Shown piece by piece: positions 24,701 to 35,523 of a stretch of DNA of 64,000 nt. The stretch is taken from NCBI RefSeq assembly GCF_000264905.1, contig NW_006763131.1, positions 1,651,063 to 1,715,062 of the forward strand, written 5' to 3'. The stretch comes from Stereum hirsutum FP-91666 SS1 (Eukaryota; Basidiomycota; Agaricomycetes; Russulales; Stereaceae). The position numbers and the translations under genes are program-made. Under the pieces are notes generated by a model that saw nothing but the letters and a program-made list of their open reading frames with translations, made no database searches and was not told where the DNA came from. Within the stretch, counting starts at the first letter, position 1. Each line of letters opens with the position of its first letter.

Positions 24701-25370
24701 ATCGCTCTCCTCAACGCGAACTACATGGCCCACCGTCTGTCGGGCCACTACAACCTGAGGTACAAGAACGCGAATGGACGTGTGGCTCACGAGCTGTTGA
24801 TCGATTTAGCGGAGTTCGACAAGGCGGCAGGGCTCAAGGTATCGGATTTCGCGAAGAGGTTGCAGGATTATGGGTTCCACCCTCCGACGTGCTCTTGGCC
24901 TATCTCGACGTGCATGTTGATTGAGCCTACGGAATCTGAGACTCTCGAGGAGATCGATAGGTAAATATAAATTCAACCGTGGTCTGTCACAGCGATCTGA
25001 TACCTTCCTTTCAGGTTCTGTGAGGCTATGATCAAAATCAGGCAAGAGGCCGAGGACATCATCCAGGGCAAACAGCCCAAGGATAACAACCTACTGAAAA
25101 ACGCACCACACCCCATCTCCGTCATCGCGCTCTCCGAAGAGGAATGGAGCCGGCCATACTCGCGCGAGACGGCTGCGTACCCTGTTCCATGGCTTCGGGA
25201 GAGGAAGTTCTGGCCGACCGTTTCGAGGGTGGACGATGCTTATGGCGATTTGAATCTCATCGTTAGTCCTATCACAGTTTTTTCGTCTACGTCCTGCAGC
25301 ATCTGATACACTGTTGTTTGAATAGTGCGATTGCCCTTCGGTCGAGGAGACCGCTCACGATTTCTCTTAA
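21732..25370 (+). CDS. GCV2: glycine dehydrogenase (decarboxylating), P-protein of the glycine cleavage system
   Basis: Mitochondrial PLP enzyme that decarboxylates glycine and passes the aminomethyl group to lipoyl H-protein; about 1008 aa. Twelve exons: 21732-22142, 22198-22258, 22312-22914, 22971-23674, 23728-23907, 23965-24084, 24136-24183, 24239-24375, 24433-24462, 24520-24960, 25015-25261 and 25326-25370. An Arg/Ser-rich presequence (about 30 residues) leads into [12 protein letters not shown], the normal N-terminus of the mature protein. [19 protein letters not shown] places the PLP Schiff-base Lys at about 751, next to the glycine-rich loop. Reading through the first two introns would insert unrelated residues into PPVILRNV...[13 protein letters not shown], so they must be spliced. 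Length and all blocks are standard. GCV2 is a known neighbour of the A mating-type locus in several Agaricomycetes. Confidence 0.95.
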
Positions 25371-25991
25371 TCTATTCATCGCTTCATGACCTGCATGCTA
25401 CTTAGATGTCCTAGACGGCTTCACATAGCCTACTCCCACATCTACATACCTACCCTACACTTGCTCAACCAACCCAAACCAACATCACACCGCTCCGTAG
25501 AGGAGTCGCCTCTCATCAGGCGTAATTTCGCAATCGCTCGCTTTGTTGTATACTATGGTCGTCTTTTTTGGGTTGTTTTAGAACGTTCAACACGAATCCT
25601 CTTGGAATGCATGCTCGTAGACAGATGTTCACGGCATACTTACCTTGCGTGTCTGCCTAGTTACTTCAATGCATCTTAATTGTATTGGTCTGCTTGCAGA
25701 GGGTGCGCTAGTCTGTCAATCACAATGGCGTTGCCTACGCCGTGACCTGTAAACGTGTAATCCGTTCCGACAATAAAATGGGTGAATTAGGTCGTCCTCC
25801 GCGGCTCTTTTGGGTAGACAAAACAGATAGCGTGCCCAGGACGACGGACGAAAAGAGGATAAGACCGACGCTGCAACACCCCTCCCCAGCTCGCGACCTG
25901 CGATGACCCAAGTCGAACCCTCAGACCCCGCAGGCCAAGACCAATAAAGAATGCTCCAAAAAACCACGATGCCTGCACCGAACCGAGCGGC
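25371..25991. other. convergent intergenic region, GCV2 and SEC61-gamma 3' ends
   Basis: About 620 bases that must hold the 3' UTRs of both convergent genes. No gene seen. Confidence 0.5.
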
Positions 25992-26455
25992 CTATGCACC
26001 TCCGCTATGCGAGGATGAGTGTATGTAAGTTTGAGGGTCTGAGGCGCACGGAAGGGGAGTATAAGACAGGAAACGTACACAAGGATGTTGTTACTGGCGG
26101 ACGGCAGTTCGTCAGCGTACAGACCGAGCTATTGAGGAGTGGTGATACGCACATTGGGATATGGATGAGCTTCACGAAGTACCCGATGAATCCCATAACA
26201 GCGAAGCCGATGGCGACAGCCTTGCAAATCTGCAAGAACTCTGGGGATACCGATTGAATACCTTCGTTGAGAGACTGCACACAACATATAGATACTAACC
26301 CTTTTGCGAAGGCTTGGTACACCGTGTGAGGAACTATGGACCAGGGTATGCATGAGCTCTTTGACCAATAAGTTAATGCTGACGAGACGCACTTGGTTGC
26401 CGTCACGAATGAAGTCCTGGGGAATCTCAATGAGTTCTTTCATCTTGTCAGACAT
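25992..26455 (-). CDS. SSS1: Sec61 translocon gamma subunit
   Basis: Single-pass tail-anchored subunit of the ER protein-conducting channel, exactly 70 aa, the family length. Five exons: 26455-26393, 26333-26300, 26240-26153, 26093-26079 and 26004-25992. The protein starts [19 protein letters not shown]; the cytosolic helix ends [19 protein letters not shown], and the membrane segment [20 protein letters not shown] is followed by PINNILVGGA and stop, all diagnostic. The last two coding exons are only 15 and 13 nt. It is head-to-head with the PPR gene starting at 26736 and convergent with GCV2. Sec61-gamma is another recurrent flank gene of the A mating-type region in Agaricomycetes. Confidence 0.93.
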
Positions 26456-26735
26456 GGTTGCGAGCTGAGGGTGGGCGTGCGGGGAGTAAAACGAAGGAAG
26501 ACGGTGAGCGAGGAGAGTCGGACAAGGTGCTGGCAAGGAGAAGGCGTTGAAGGAGTGCTTGCAGGAAAGTGACGTGGAGATATCCCAACTCGCGTTTCCC
26601 ACGGTTACTTTCCTCCCTTCCCTTCCTGTGCAACACGACCGTGACTATAGCACAACTCGTATGCTTGTTTTTCTTATGTCTGCCATGAAACAATACTGAT
26701 GCGTTCGTTTGCTGTGCTAGGGGCGTTAGAGGTGG
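26456..26735. promoter_or_regulatory. divergent promoter, Sec61-gamma and PPR genes
   Basis: 280 bases between head-to-head ATGs. Both products are constitutive (ER translocation, mitochondrial RNA work), so a shared housekeeping promoter is plausible. No named motif identified. Confidence 0.35.
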
Positions 26736-29018
26736 ATGTCCTTTCGTAGGACATTGCTCTCCTTGACGATCCACGCTCGCTCGCCTCGTCGAAGTTCTTT
26801 CCCCCATGTCTCCATTCCTGCCCGTTTCAGCACAAACGCACCTCTTGCGATAGAATTTTCGACCCAAGATCCCTGGCAGCCTATCCAAAAGTTGACAGAC
26901 GCGTTCCGAAATTATGTGTGGAACAGTATCAGTGCTGCCCAATGCCTCCCCGAACTTCAGCAGACATATCAAGTCCTCCGAAGGCAGGTGGACGCTCTGC
27001 GTGCTAGGGATCCGCATGCAGCTCTCCAGCTCCAGAAACTTATGAGTATCTCTGACTGGAATGATACACTCGAGGCGCTGGCGCAATACGGAGGCCCTCA
27101 AGACATTACTTTTCTGAACGAAGTTATCGCAGACATGCCTACCATTTTCTCTCGTACCGTCACTGCCGACACCCATACCACCGTTCTCCGCGGCCTGCTC
27201 AAGCGTCCTGGTGCAACCGATGTTTTGGCTTGGCTTGCGCGTATGCATCAGAAGCCTGGCCAAATCAAGCCTACCATTGAACATTGGACCCTCGTTCTGG
27301 CTGAGTACGAGGAACGGAGAGAATACGACCACATGTGGAGAGCCTTCGATCTCATGGAGGAGAAAGGTGTTCGGCACCAGACGTTGTACAGATATCTCCT
27401 CAGGGCAGTCTTCAACTCTCATCGGGACCCTATGAAGGGAGTTCTTCGTATCATCGACTGCATGGCTACTGGGCATCTGCCCTTCGACGGCCAAAATCTA
27501 GCCATCATCGTCGACGGCTTCACCAGTCAAGGCAAATACGAGGAGGCCGACCAAGCTGAAGATGCCTACCGCTCTCGTGTCGGTGGGCGACCCGACGTCG
27601 CCGTCTCCGAAAGTGACAACCGCGATGATTACCTGGCTCAAACTGTCCGTCGCGATGGACGTCAGCGGGCGACGAAGCTGTACCGGTCCTTTCTTACTCG
27701 TGGGTGGCGGCCCACCCACAAAACACTCCTAGCTGTCCTGCGCGGTTCTTGTAATCCCAACGATCTACTTTATTGGGAGGGTCAGTTCGAGGTCAGTGGG
27801 GGCCCTGACGCGTGGACTCTCCTCATCCGCAATTCCGTGACCCTTGCACGACCTATGCACCAAACGGCCTCGATCTATTCGGCTGCTTTGAACGCCGGTA
27901 TATCTCCTTCGTTCAAGATGGTCGAACCTCTCATACGCGGCTTATGCTCATCCTCTATCCGTGCCCCGGACGAAAAGTCATTGGATACCGCCATCGGTCT
28001 TTATCACGCGGTTAGCCAGGCCAACACTCCTACCAAGGGGGCCACGGATTTTTTTCGAGGGCCCGAAGTCATCGTATGCAACACACTCCTTCGCGCAATG
28101 ATCTCTTCGACGAACCACGCGAAGTACTTCCCCAAGGCAATGTCGATTTTCGAGGATCTTCGCCAGCGCAAAGTTCCCTTGGATCGCATGGCGATCACTT
28201 CGCTCGTCATACTCGCCATGAAGTCATCTACCAGCTTCAACGAAGCTTTCGACGTATACAAGCACCTCCTTTCCCGTTTCCACGGCCAGTTCGACGCCCG
28301 AAGCTTCACGGATATCATCATTGCGTTCGGTCGGCTTCGATTCGATAACAGGACCATCCCACCCTGGCGTAGCTACTTTGACATCGTCCACGACATGCGA
28401 GAGGCCGGGTTCCCCACCACACAATTCATTTATACCGAGATTCTTCGCCAGCTCGCTCGGACGTCAGAACATATCTCTCCCTCCGAAGACTCTGAGTTGT
28501 ATTCTCAGTTGATTCTTGCGATCAAAGAGACACACCACTTCCTTGTTATGGATCCATTCATCACTCCCGATACCGCATGCTTGAATCAGCTTATGGATAC
28601 CTACCAACGAGGAGGCATGTTCACCGAAGCACGACAAGTCTGGGATTCGATGCAATTTTCGGGCAAAGTCGACGCCATCAGTGTTAACATCGTCATGGAC
28701 GCCTGCGGCCACAAACGCGCCCCTGCTGCCGCCAAAGAGATCTTCGAGGGACTGCGCCGAGACGGGCATAAATTCACACCGGAGAACTGGCGGGCATGGG
28801 TGGAATGTCTTTGCCGCCTGGGAGAGATAGAAGAGGCGACGAAGCTGGTGTTTTTGGAAATGGCGAAGGACAATCCGGATTATAAGCCTGATGTGGAGTG
28901 CATCCGCATCCTGCATAAGTTCTCGAAGGAGTGTCCGGTGCCGGTTTCGATTCAGGAGCGTGTCAAGCAGTATTACCCAAATTTCGTGCGAACGCTGCCA
29001 TACGACGTTTTCGACTGA
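26736..29018 (+). CDS. mitochondrial pentatricopeptide repeat (PPR) protein
   Basis: Intronless, 760 aa. The start MSFRRTLLSLTIHARSPRRS is Arg/Ser-rich without acids and fits a mitochondrial presequence. Downstream are paired-helix PPR units, for example HWTLVLAEYEERREYDHMWR, CLNQLMDTYQRGGMFTEARQ followed by VWDSMQFSGKVDAISVNIVM, and NWRAWVECLCRLGEIEEATK, each with the small-residue, Ala and acidic pattern of the 35-aa repeat. Family members bind organellar RNA and act in its processing, stability or translation; the RNA target cannot be told. Its 3' end faces COG1 tail to tail with about 145 bases between stop codons. Minus-strand frames across it are shadows. Confidence 0.85.
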   Translation: MSFRRTLLSLTIHARSPRRSSFPHVSIPARFSTNAPLAIEFSTQDPWQPIQKLTDAFRNYVWNSISAAQCLPELQQTYQVLRRQVDALRARDPHAALQLQKLMSISDWNDTLEALAQYGGPQDITFLNEVIADMPTIFSRTVTADTHTTVLRGLLKRPGATDVLAWLARMHQKPGQIKPTIEHWTLVLAEYEERREYDHMWRAFDLMEEKGVRHQTLYRYLLRAVFNSHRDPMKGVLRIIDCMATGHLPFDGQNLAIIVDGFTSQGKYEEADQAEDAYRSRVGGRPDVAVSESDNRDDYLAQTVRRDGRQRATKLYRSFLTRGWRPTHKTLLAVLRGSCNPNDLLYWEGQFEVSGGPDAWTLLIRNSVTLARPMHQTASIYSAALNAGISPSFKMVEPLIRGLCSSSIRAPDEKSLDTAIGLYHAVSQANTPTKGATDFFRGPEVIVCNTLLRAMISSTNHAKYFPKAMSIFEDLRQRKVPLDRMAITSLVILAMKSSTSFNEAFDVYKHLLSRFHGQFDARSFTDIIIAFGRLRFDNRTIPPWRSYFDIVHDMREAGFPTTQFIYTEILRQLARTSEHISPSEDSELYSQLILAIKETHHFLVMDPFITPDTACLNQLMDTYQRGGMFTEARQVWDSMQFSGKVDAISVNIVMDACGHKRAPAAAKEIFEGLRRDGHKFTPENWRAWVECLCRLGEIEEATKLVFLEMAKDNPDYKPDVECIRILHKFSKECPVPVSIQERVKQYYPNFVRTLPYDVFD

Positions 29019-29162
29019 TGGGAGCCACATTGTAGACTTGATAGTTGACATTGTGAGCTCTCGTTCATTTTGTAGCAGACTCTGATGCTTATGGTTTACT
29101 AATGATGTTTCAAATGCGTTCTAAACTAGATTCACGAACGAAAACCAATGCATTCCCACCAG

Positions 29163-32100
29163 TTATCGACTAGCGGTACTACCAACCAGTAGTAGCCCGA
29201 ACCGTGGCGCAGGCTTAACAAGCTCCATCGCAGGCTGCACCTGCTGCTCTCCCGCGGGCACGCCGAACGGCAAAAGCGCACTCGTCGCGCTCTCCTTACC
29301 TCCGGCCTTGCCTGGGTGTGTTGGTGGTGGACGTGGTGGGAGTAGAGGTGCAAGAAGAAGTTGGGTTCGCGATATATGGTTGGAAAGGGCAACATTGATG
29401 GCGTCTTCCGACAAGGATGTCGATTCCGCTGTCTGTTGAATCTCTGAGTACTCGTGCCAATCAAAATAGATAATGCTAGACGCACCTCAGCTTCAGACCG
29501 GTCAATCTCCTCCTTCAGCGATGTTGTGGTACTCTCCCAGTCAGATCCCCACAGAGCCGAAATCTTGTGAAGGTATCGCAAATCCCACAAAAACTGCTGT
29601 CCGCGCCGATATGCGTCGCTGCCAGCAGACCCTTCCAACACCGAGCTCGTGAAATGTCGCAGTGTCGCTTCTGCTAGAGTCGTTCGGCTTGACGGGTCAG
29701 ACGACATGCCGACATTCTGTACCGATGTCGAGATGGAGAGCAATGCCTGGAAGAGTGGCGCTGAGGGGCCCGCTGGCGATGGTGCTGCTAATGCGAAAAG
29801 GACGTCAGTTAGGTGGGATGGGATTGGCGAATTGATAGGGGTTTGATTTCACGTACCACTTGGTGTGCGAACTGCCCGCGCAGCGGAAAGACAGGACTCG
29901 TGGTACTTGAGAGAGATCGTCCGCACGCTATATCTGCGCCACCGGTCCAAAGCAAGTTCATACAACCCTCGCATTCTTGCACGGAAATCTGCGAAAAGCA
30001 AACAGTGATCAGTGAGGAAGGTTGTTACAAGCTTCAACACAAGAATGCCAACCATGGCCAGCATCTGTGCCCGAGCTAATATTTGGCAGGAAAGGCGAGG
30101 ACGAAAGCTCGTTCGCCACTCGCCCGAGGAAGACCAAGGCTCGCATGCTGATATCTGTCCGAAACATGGTAAGCATTATCCAACAAATGTCGTATATTCA
30201 GATGGCCTACCTGAGTCATCTCCGACTTGCTGGACGCTCGTAGAGACCGCTTCTGCGATAGACACACAAAGCTGATCTGCATCCGGTTGATACGCAGAGA
30301 TTAACTGGTCCGCTAGTTCTCTGTGGCCTTGTCAACAAACCCTTCTTCGCACTGTAAACAGACTGCTCGACATACCGACTGTCGGCCTCGCTCTTCTTGC
30401 TGAACGCACGCAAGTCCTTGCGAATTGCGGCCGAACGGGTCTCGACGGATTCTAGCACATCGTTCAGAAGTGGCGTCCGACCAGCGACTTGGCGATGCAG
30501 GGACATCTCGTATTTCCGGAACGAGGCAGCCATGCCGGATGAGCCAGACGTCTCGTAGAGTGATGGGACGGCAGGAGCCTGGAAGAGATACGACACAGGC
30601 GACGCATCTACACGAAAAGTTGGTCATGACAGGGAAAAAAATTCGCGAAAAATGCGTACCAAGAACGCTCTCTCCAGTTCCTTCAGCGAGCGCAGACATT
30701 GCCGAGTCCAGATGACTCTGGAACGTCTGCTGCATATCCGCCAAAGCGACCTTCCAGATCTCGGAAGCCTGTTGTCGAACGAGACCGTCCGCAATACTCT
30801 TCAGAGATTCACGCTCCGCATCTTCCAAGTACGCATTTCCCTCCAGCCATGTCCGTATCCACGCCCGAGTCGACCAAACTTCCTTCAGCGTCTGCAGGTC
30901 GGAGAACCACTGTTGGGCCACAGTGGCGAACTCCTTCGTGACCTTCTCGAACCATTCGTGCAGCTTCGTCGAGAGCTGGGAAGCTGAGATGGAAGTGGAT
31001 GAGGAAGAAAGGTCGATATATGGCCGGTATGAACGGATGCTCTGTGGGAGGGAGAGGTGTTGTGAGCCTGATGGCAGATTCGTGAGGAGGTTTTGTGTTG
31101 ACATCTGTAGTTCTGGTGGGAGGTCTAGTGTTTCTGTGTCTTGCGACTCAGATTGTATGAACTCCAAAACTCTATGGATCAGGCATCGTCGGGACGAAGA
31201 TGGTTCATCATAGAAGATATCGCGTGCCGCGCCAACGGTGAATGAAATGACATCTAGGACGGCGCCAATACTTCCGCGGAGCTCGCGAACGACAAGCTGT
31301 CTGGATTTCGTCTTTGCGCTGCCGTTGTTCTGTTGTGGTGGTCTTCCGTTCGATGTTGAATTCCGAGACAAAGATAGCTGGAAGCTTTTGGTTCGTTGCG
31401 AGAGGAAGACGGAGAGTGTGTCTATGAGAGGTCGCGATTCAAGGAGATGGAGTGTAAGAAGGATGGAGCAGATGTCCTGGGAGAGATTTAGAGAAGCGAT
31501 TGTAGAGAGGGTACAAAACGACATACCTCGACGCTGGAAGAGAATTCGCGAAGTGACAGCGTGGCTTTATGTGTGATTTGGGCACGGAATTGGGCCACAG
31601 TATCCCATTGCCGTTGTGCCAGGGGAAATTGCTCCTAGAAGAAGTTCAAGCCAAGCATAACACCAAAAGTCAAACGCATACGCACCGTGACATCAATACC
31701 TTGTGCAGCCCATCCCTCCTCGTCTTCATCATCTTCCCGAACTAATACCCGATGAATGACGCGCGCTAGGAGGAACAACCAAGCCGCATGTAGATATTTC
31801 TTCTTCTCAATCAATCGCCACAGATGTTCCGGAGTATCGAGAAGGAGTTTCATATGCGAGGCCAGGGACTGAAGCATCTTCAAGTACGAATCTAACATTC
31901 CAACATAAGTTCCGAGTTCCTCGTAGATATAACACCGCGTACCATCCTTCGCAGCAGACGCCCGCTTTAACGTCTTAGGTTCGGGTTGGCCATCCGGTAT
32001 AGACGATCTGACTTCGTCCAGAGCATCGAGGACGCGTTTCGAAGATTTGGAAATGGATATGATTGATGTTGAAGCCTGCAAGAGGTCGCGGTACCTCTCC

Positions 32101-32543
32101 CTACAGTTTCGATTGACAGCTCCAGCAGTACTTCATGACGTGGACGCAGACACAGTAAACAAATACGCACCCGACCATCAACCTAAGTTCCTCCTGCTTC
32201 GCATCCGCATCTGCCCTAAACACGCATATTGAACACCTCCAGAACTCTACGCCACGACAGCGGTCGACCGGAAAGACAGGAAACCACCATACCTAAGACG
32301 GTACTGAATCGCCTTCACCTCCGACACCGTATGCTTCGTGAACAATTCATCAGGATCCGATACATTTCCAGCGATGTTCTGTTGTGAGATAGAGGAGAAT
32401 GATGAAGAGCGCGGTGGCCAGGGTGAAGAAGGTGGTTTGAATCCGTGGGGTATAGATGTCTGAGACAAGGTTATGGGTAATTTGGGCAACGTCGATGTTG
32501 AGGCAGCAGAGGAGACAGAGACATTAGAGGGCCGTCTAGACAT
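29163..32543 (-). CDS. COG1: conserved oligomeric Golgi complex subunit 1
   Basis: Lobe A subunit of the COG tether for retrograde vesicles within the Golgi, roughly 890 aa. Exons: 32543-32293, 32215-32171, 32100-31686, 31634-31527, 31476-30660, 30607-30376, 30320-30211, 30154-30053, 29988-29857, 29787-29486 and 29432-29163. The N-terminal part carries DELFTKHTVSEVKAIQ, then GERYRDLLQASTSIISISKS and SKRVLDALDEVRSSI, the signature coiled-coil start of the Vps51/EXO84/COG1 family. The middle and C-terminal parts are helical with YLHAAWLFLLARVIHRVL. Exon 8 has a weak donor (GTTGGC), the one doubtful junction. The first 60 residues are Ser-rich and probably disordered. Two other Golgi membrane-traffic genes (TMEM115-like and the ARMH3-like gene) lie within 20 kb, likely chance. 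Confidence 0.88.
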
Positions 32544-33001
32544 TGCTGTAGGTTCCAGGTAAGCAAGTTCTCTAGAGGTTCATGGAGAGCTAAAAGGTAT
32601 GCGCTGTACGTTGACGCTAGACGCGCATGTAGAGCAGGGGACACGCCACAACTGCGGCAAACGCGCTGGTTGTTGCCTTTAGCGCCCGTGGCGAGTACAC
32701 CGAATTGTGTTTCCTTGTCTTCCCAGATCTTTCAAAAGAGTTATAGTTATAATCCATTCATTCGCAATTCTAGCATTCTCGCAATACCAGTGCAAACCTT
32801 CAATATTCAATGCCGGAACGTAGGTATGTATGAATGTATAAGTACTTCAAAAAGGTAAAACAAACATGGAGAAGAAAAAGAAGCGAGAAAGATGATTATG
32901 AAGGTAGTGGCAGTGGCGGAGCTGGAGGTGACGACGTTGATGGTGGTGGTGTTTCGTGATGACGATGTGTGGACAACATGCATGTCCTGGGCGACGAGCG
33001 A
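32544..33001. other. intergenic, COG1 promoter and TMEM115-like 3' UTR
   Basis: About 460 bases, with an A/T-rich terminator-like part at 32.75-32.9 kb. Nothing else seen. Confidence 0.5.
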
Positions 33002-34361
33002 CTACCGAATGCTGTCCTCCCGAGCTTTTCCTTTCCCACTCCCGATGTCTACATCTCCAATGGGCTCGTCAGATTCTTCCGTAGCCTTCGGTGGCGAAGA
33101 GGGCATGGGAGGGGCATCTGCTTGGCCAGCGGCAGCAGCAGAAGGACGAGAAGGCTGAGATGACCCGTTGGGGGCGGATGAGGAATTGGCGAGACGTTGG
33201 TCGAGGGCCTTGAGAGCCATGGCACTGTAGTAAACGTGTGAGCTCATGTTATCACTGTGATAGTCAAAGCGTCAATTCTTACCGTCTTCGTTCGGCCTCA
33301 GCTCGTGCGCCACCGGGTACTGCGGCGTAGCCATTTGCTTCGATGTCTCCGCTCGAAGCAGGAATAAGGTGGAACTGAGTGGCGTATTTGAACACCAAGT
33401 CGCCCAACATGGTGATAGGTGTGCTGAAGAATTGTCATTATGAGAAGCAAGGAGCAACGTTGACACGCCAAAACTCACCGAAGGAAAGGAGGGAACCAGT
33501 GGTACAGCGCGAACGTCTCGCTCCTGTCTCCATACGAGTCCCCACCAACCATACCCTCTCCAATGTTTTTCTTGTAAAAGCGGAGCCAGATCCAGGAGAC
33601 CAGGAAGCCGAACTGGATGACGATATATGGACATTGGAAGCCGATGATGCTCATGACGGTCGAAAAAGTGACATAGGCCATGGGCAAGGTCTAAGGAGTA
33701 GGAATGTGAGATATGTGTTCCGGTTGAGGGGTTGAGTCCTACATACCTTAACACGAGCCTTGAGAACCCCAAAGACCTGAACTTGGTGCTCCGGAATGAG
33801 TTGCGTAAACGCAATAAGGACACCGATTTGCAAGGCCATCTGGCCGTGATATTGCATCCCGTACCTACGTCACCCCATCAGATCATTGAGGAGAGATACG
33901 ATCCAATGAAGCAGCTCACAAGAAAAGGTCTGCATTCCGGAGCACGATGAACTCGAGCCAGTTCAGCCCGAACGCGATGATATTGGAAACGCCAACAGTC
34001 GCCACAATAAACTTCGCGGTCTCCGCTGCTCCCCACAACCTCTCCAAGTAACGCAGTGATGGCGGAATGACGATGAGTGTCACAAGCAACTGTAGCCCAA
34101 TTAGTAATGCGGGCCAAATAGGAAGCAGGTGTGGCATACCTCGATGACATTCGTCTCGACAAACATGGACGTGACTAACGTCCACGGGTACAGATAGCTA
34201 GCTCCGGGAATCAACGTGAGGTATGGAGCACAATGAGGGTCGCCAGTCTGCCATCGCAGCCAGAGGTAGAACAGAGAGGTCAACAATGTAGTTGCAGTGA
34301 AGACGCGGGTCACGATGGGTATCGAGGAGATGAGCTGTAGCGGAGAGGAGAGAACGGCCAT
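33002..34361 (-). CDS. TMEM115-like rhomboid-fold Golgi membrane protein (DUF1751)
   Basis: About 361 aa in six exons: 34361-34140, 34089-33920, 33864-33747, 33690-33479, 33423-33283 and 33224-33002. Hydrophobic helices with the rhomboid-like layout: ISSIPIVTRVFTATTLLTSL, the loop YLYPWTLVTSMFVETNVIEL, then RYLERLWGAAETAKFIVATV and LNWLEFIVLRNADLFLYGM. The catalytic Gly-x-Ser and His of active rhomboid proteases are not seen, in line with the TMEM115 pseudoprotease group implicated in Golgi-to-ER traffic. The cytosolic tail has PSTYG-type low complexity with Ala and Pro runs (residues about 290-361). It is divergent from the FAM32A-like gene with 258 bases between starts. Confidence 0.88.
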
Positions 34362-34619
34362 TATGAGTCAAGTCAGAACGTTACGGTCGTCTCTGTTGTC
34401 GTCTCTGCTCCAAGGAGAGCTGGAAAAGATACAGCGAACGAACCGAAAAAAAACTATGCCGAGCGCTGTTTGGTCGTCCGTGAACTGGCGCGCGACTCCG
34501 GGCGACGTGCAAGACCAGATACTTTCCTAATCAAGCCCAACATTCGCACGCCTCTCAGGGTTCTACGCGCGTGTGATGGGACAGCGCTCCCTAGCCTTCC
34601 TTAGCCAGCAGCGCTCACC
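34362..34619. promoter_or_regulatory. divergent promoter, TMEM115-like and FAM32A-like genes
   Basis: 258 bases between head-to-head start codons, moderately GC-rich with a poly-A run at about 34447. No TATA box stands out. Confidence 0.35.
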
Positions 34620-35161
34620 ATGTCCGACTACGACTTTCGTCCAGGCGGCTCCCTCAAGCTGAAGAAGGGGGCCGCTGAGGACGGTGTTGTTAAGAAGTAC
34701 GTGTTCACTTTCCTTGTCTTCACTACTTGACTGACTTGACCGTCCAGGAAGAAGAAGTCCAAGTTGAAAGCCGACAAGGACATTATCTCAGTTCCTGCGA
34801 AGGATCGCTCCCCTGTCCATGACTCACCGTCTGGCAGTGGTCGCGATTCACCTGCTGTTGCTGGAAGTAGTACTGAGGATCGTAAGACTGCGGCTGAGAA
34901 GAGATTTGAAGCAGTACAGAGGAAGAGGGTGTGTGGCGCACGTACACCATCAATGTGCCTCCTATCTGACCTCTGTTACCAGCTCAACGAAAGAGTGAAG
35001 AAACTCGCGAATACGACACACAAGGATCGTGTGCATGAGTTCAATGCCAAGTTGGAGACCCTCAGCGAGCACCACGATATCCCCAAGGTCAGTCCATTCG
35101 TCCTTCTTCTATGTGGACCGTCATCCTCACTGTTATACGTTCTCAGGTTGGGCCAGGATAA
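34620..35161 (+). CDS. FAM32A-like nuclear protein
   Basis: 125 aa in four exons: 34620-34696, 34748-34928, 34983-35087 and 35147-35161. The start MSDYDFRPGGSLKLKKG and the end RVHEFNAKLETLSEHHDIPK plus VGPG are the conserved ends of the FAM32A family; human FAM32A (112 aa) ends the same way and binds the catalytic spliceosome near the exons. The middle is a Lys- and Ser-rich linker. The last coding exon has just five codons including the stop, which fixes the family-typical C-terminus. A role in pre-mRNA splicing is by family knowledge only. Confidence 0.88.
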
Positions 35162-35523
35162 GACGAACAGTACCTCCTTGTGGAGGATATTTGCCGTATG
35201 CGTTCGCACCCATGTTACCGTTCAGTTGGGAGGATAGTTATGTTGTGTACCGTGTGTTTTTGTGTGGCTCTACCCTACTCCTCTCCAATGAAAGTAGTTC
35301 TCTGGATATTGCTGTTCGACTGGCTAGGGAAAAATCAAGGGAAAGAAGTGGCGGAAGTGTACCGCGTGCCTTGCGGTTCTCGATTGTGGATTATTTGTTT
35401 GGCTTCTCAAAATGGATGACGAGATAGTACGGCGCCGCAACTACGATCGTCTCTTCATCTCCAACCGGTTATAGGCCTCCTCTCTCACCGCATCTCTCGT
35501 CGTCCAACTCTCTTCATTCCATC

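Noticed and set aside
26448..27494. 348-codon minus-strand frame opposite the PPR gene
   Set aside because: Shadow of the PPR coding strand; it also overlaps the Sec61-gamma promoter and first exon.
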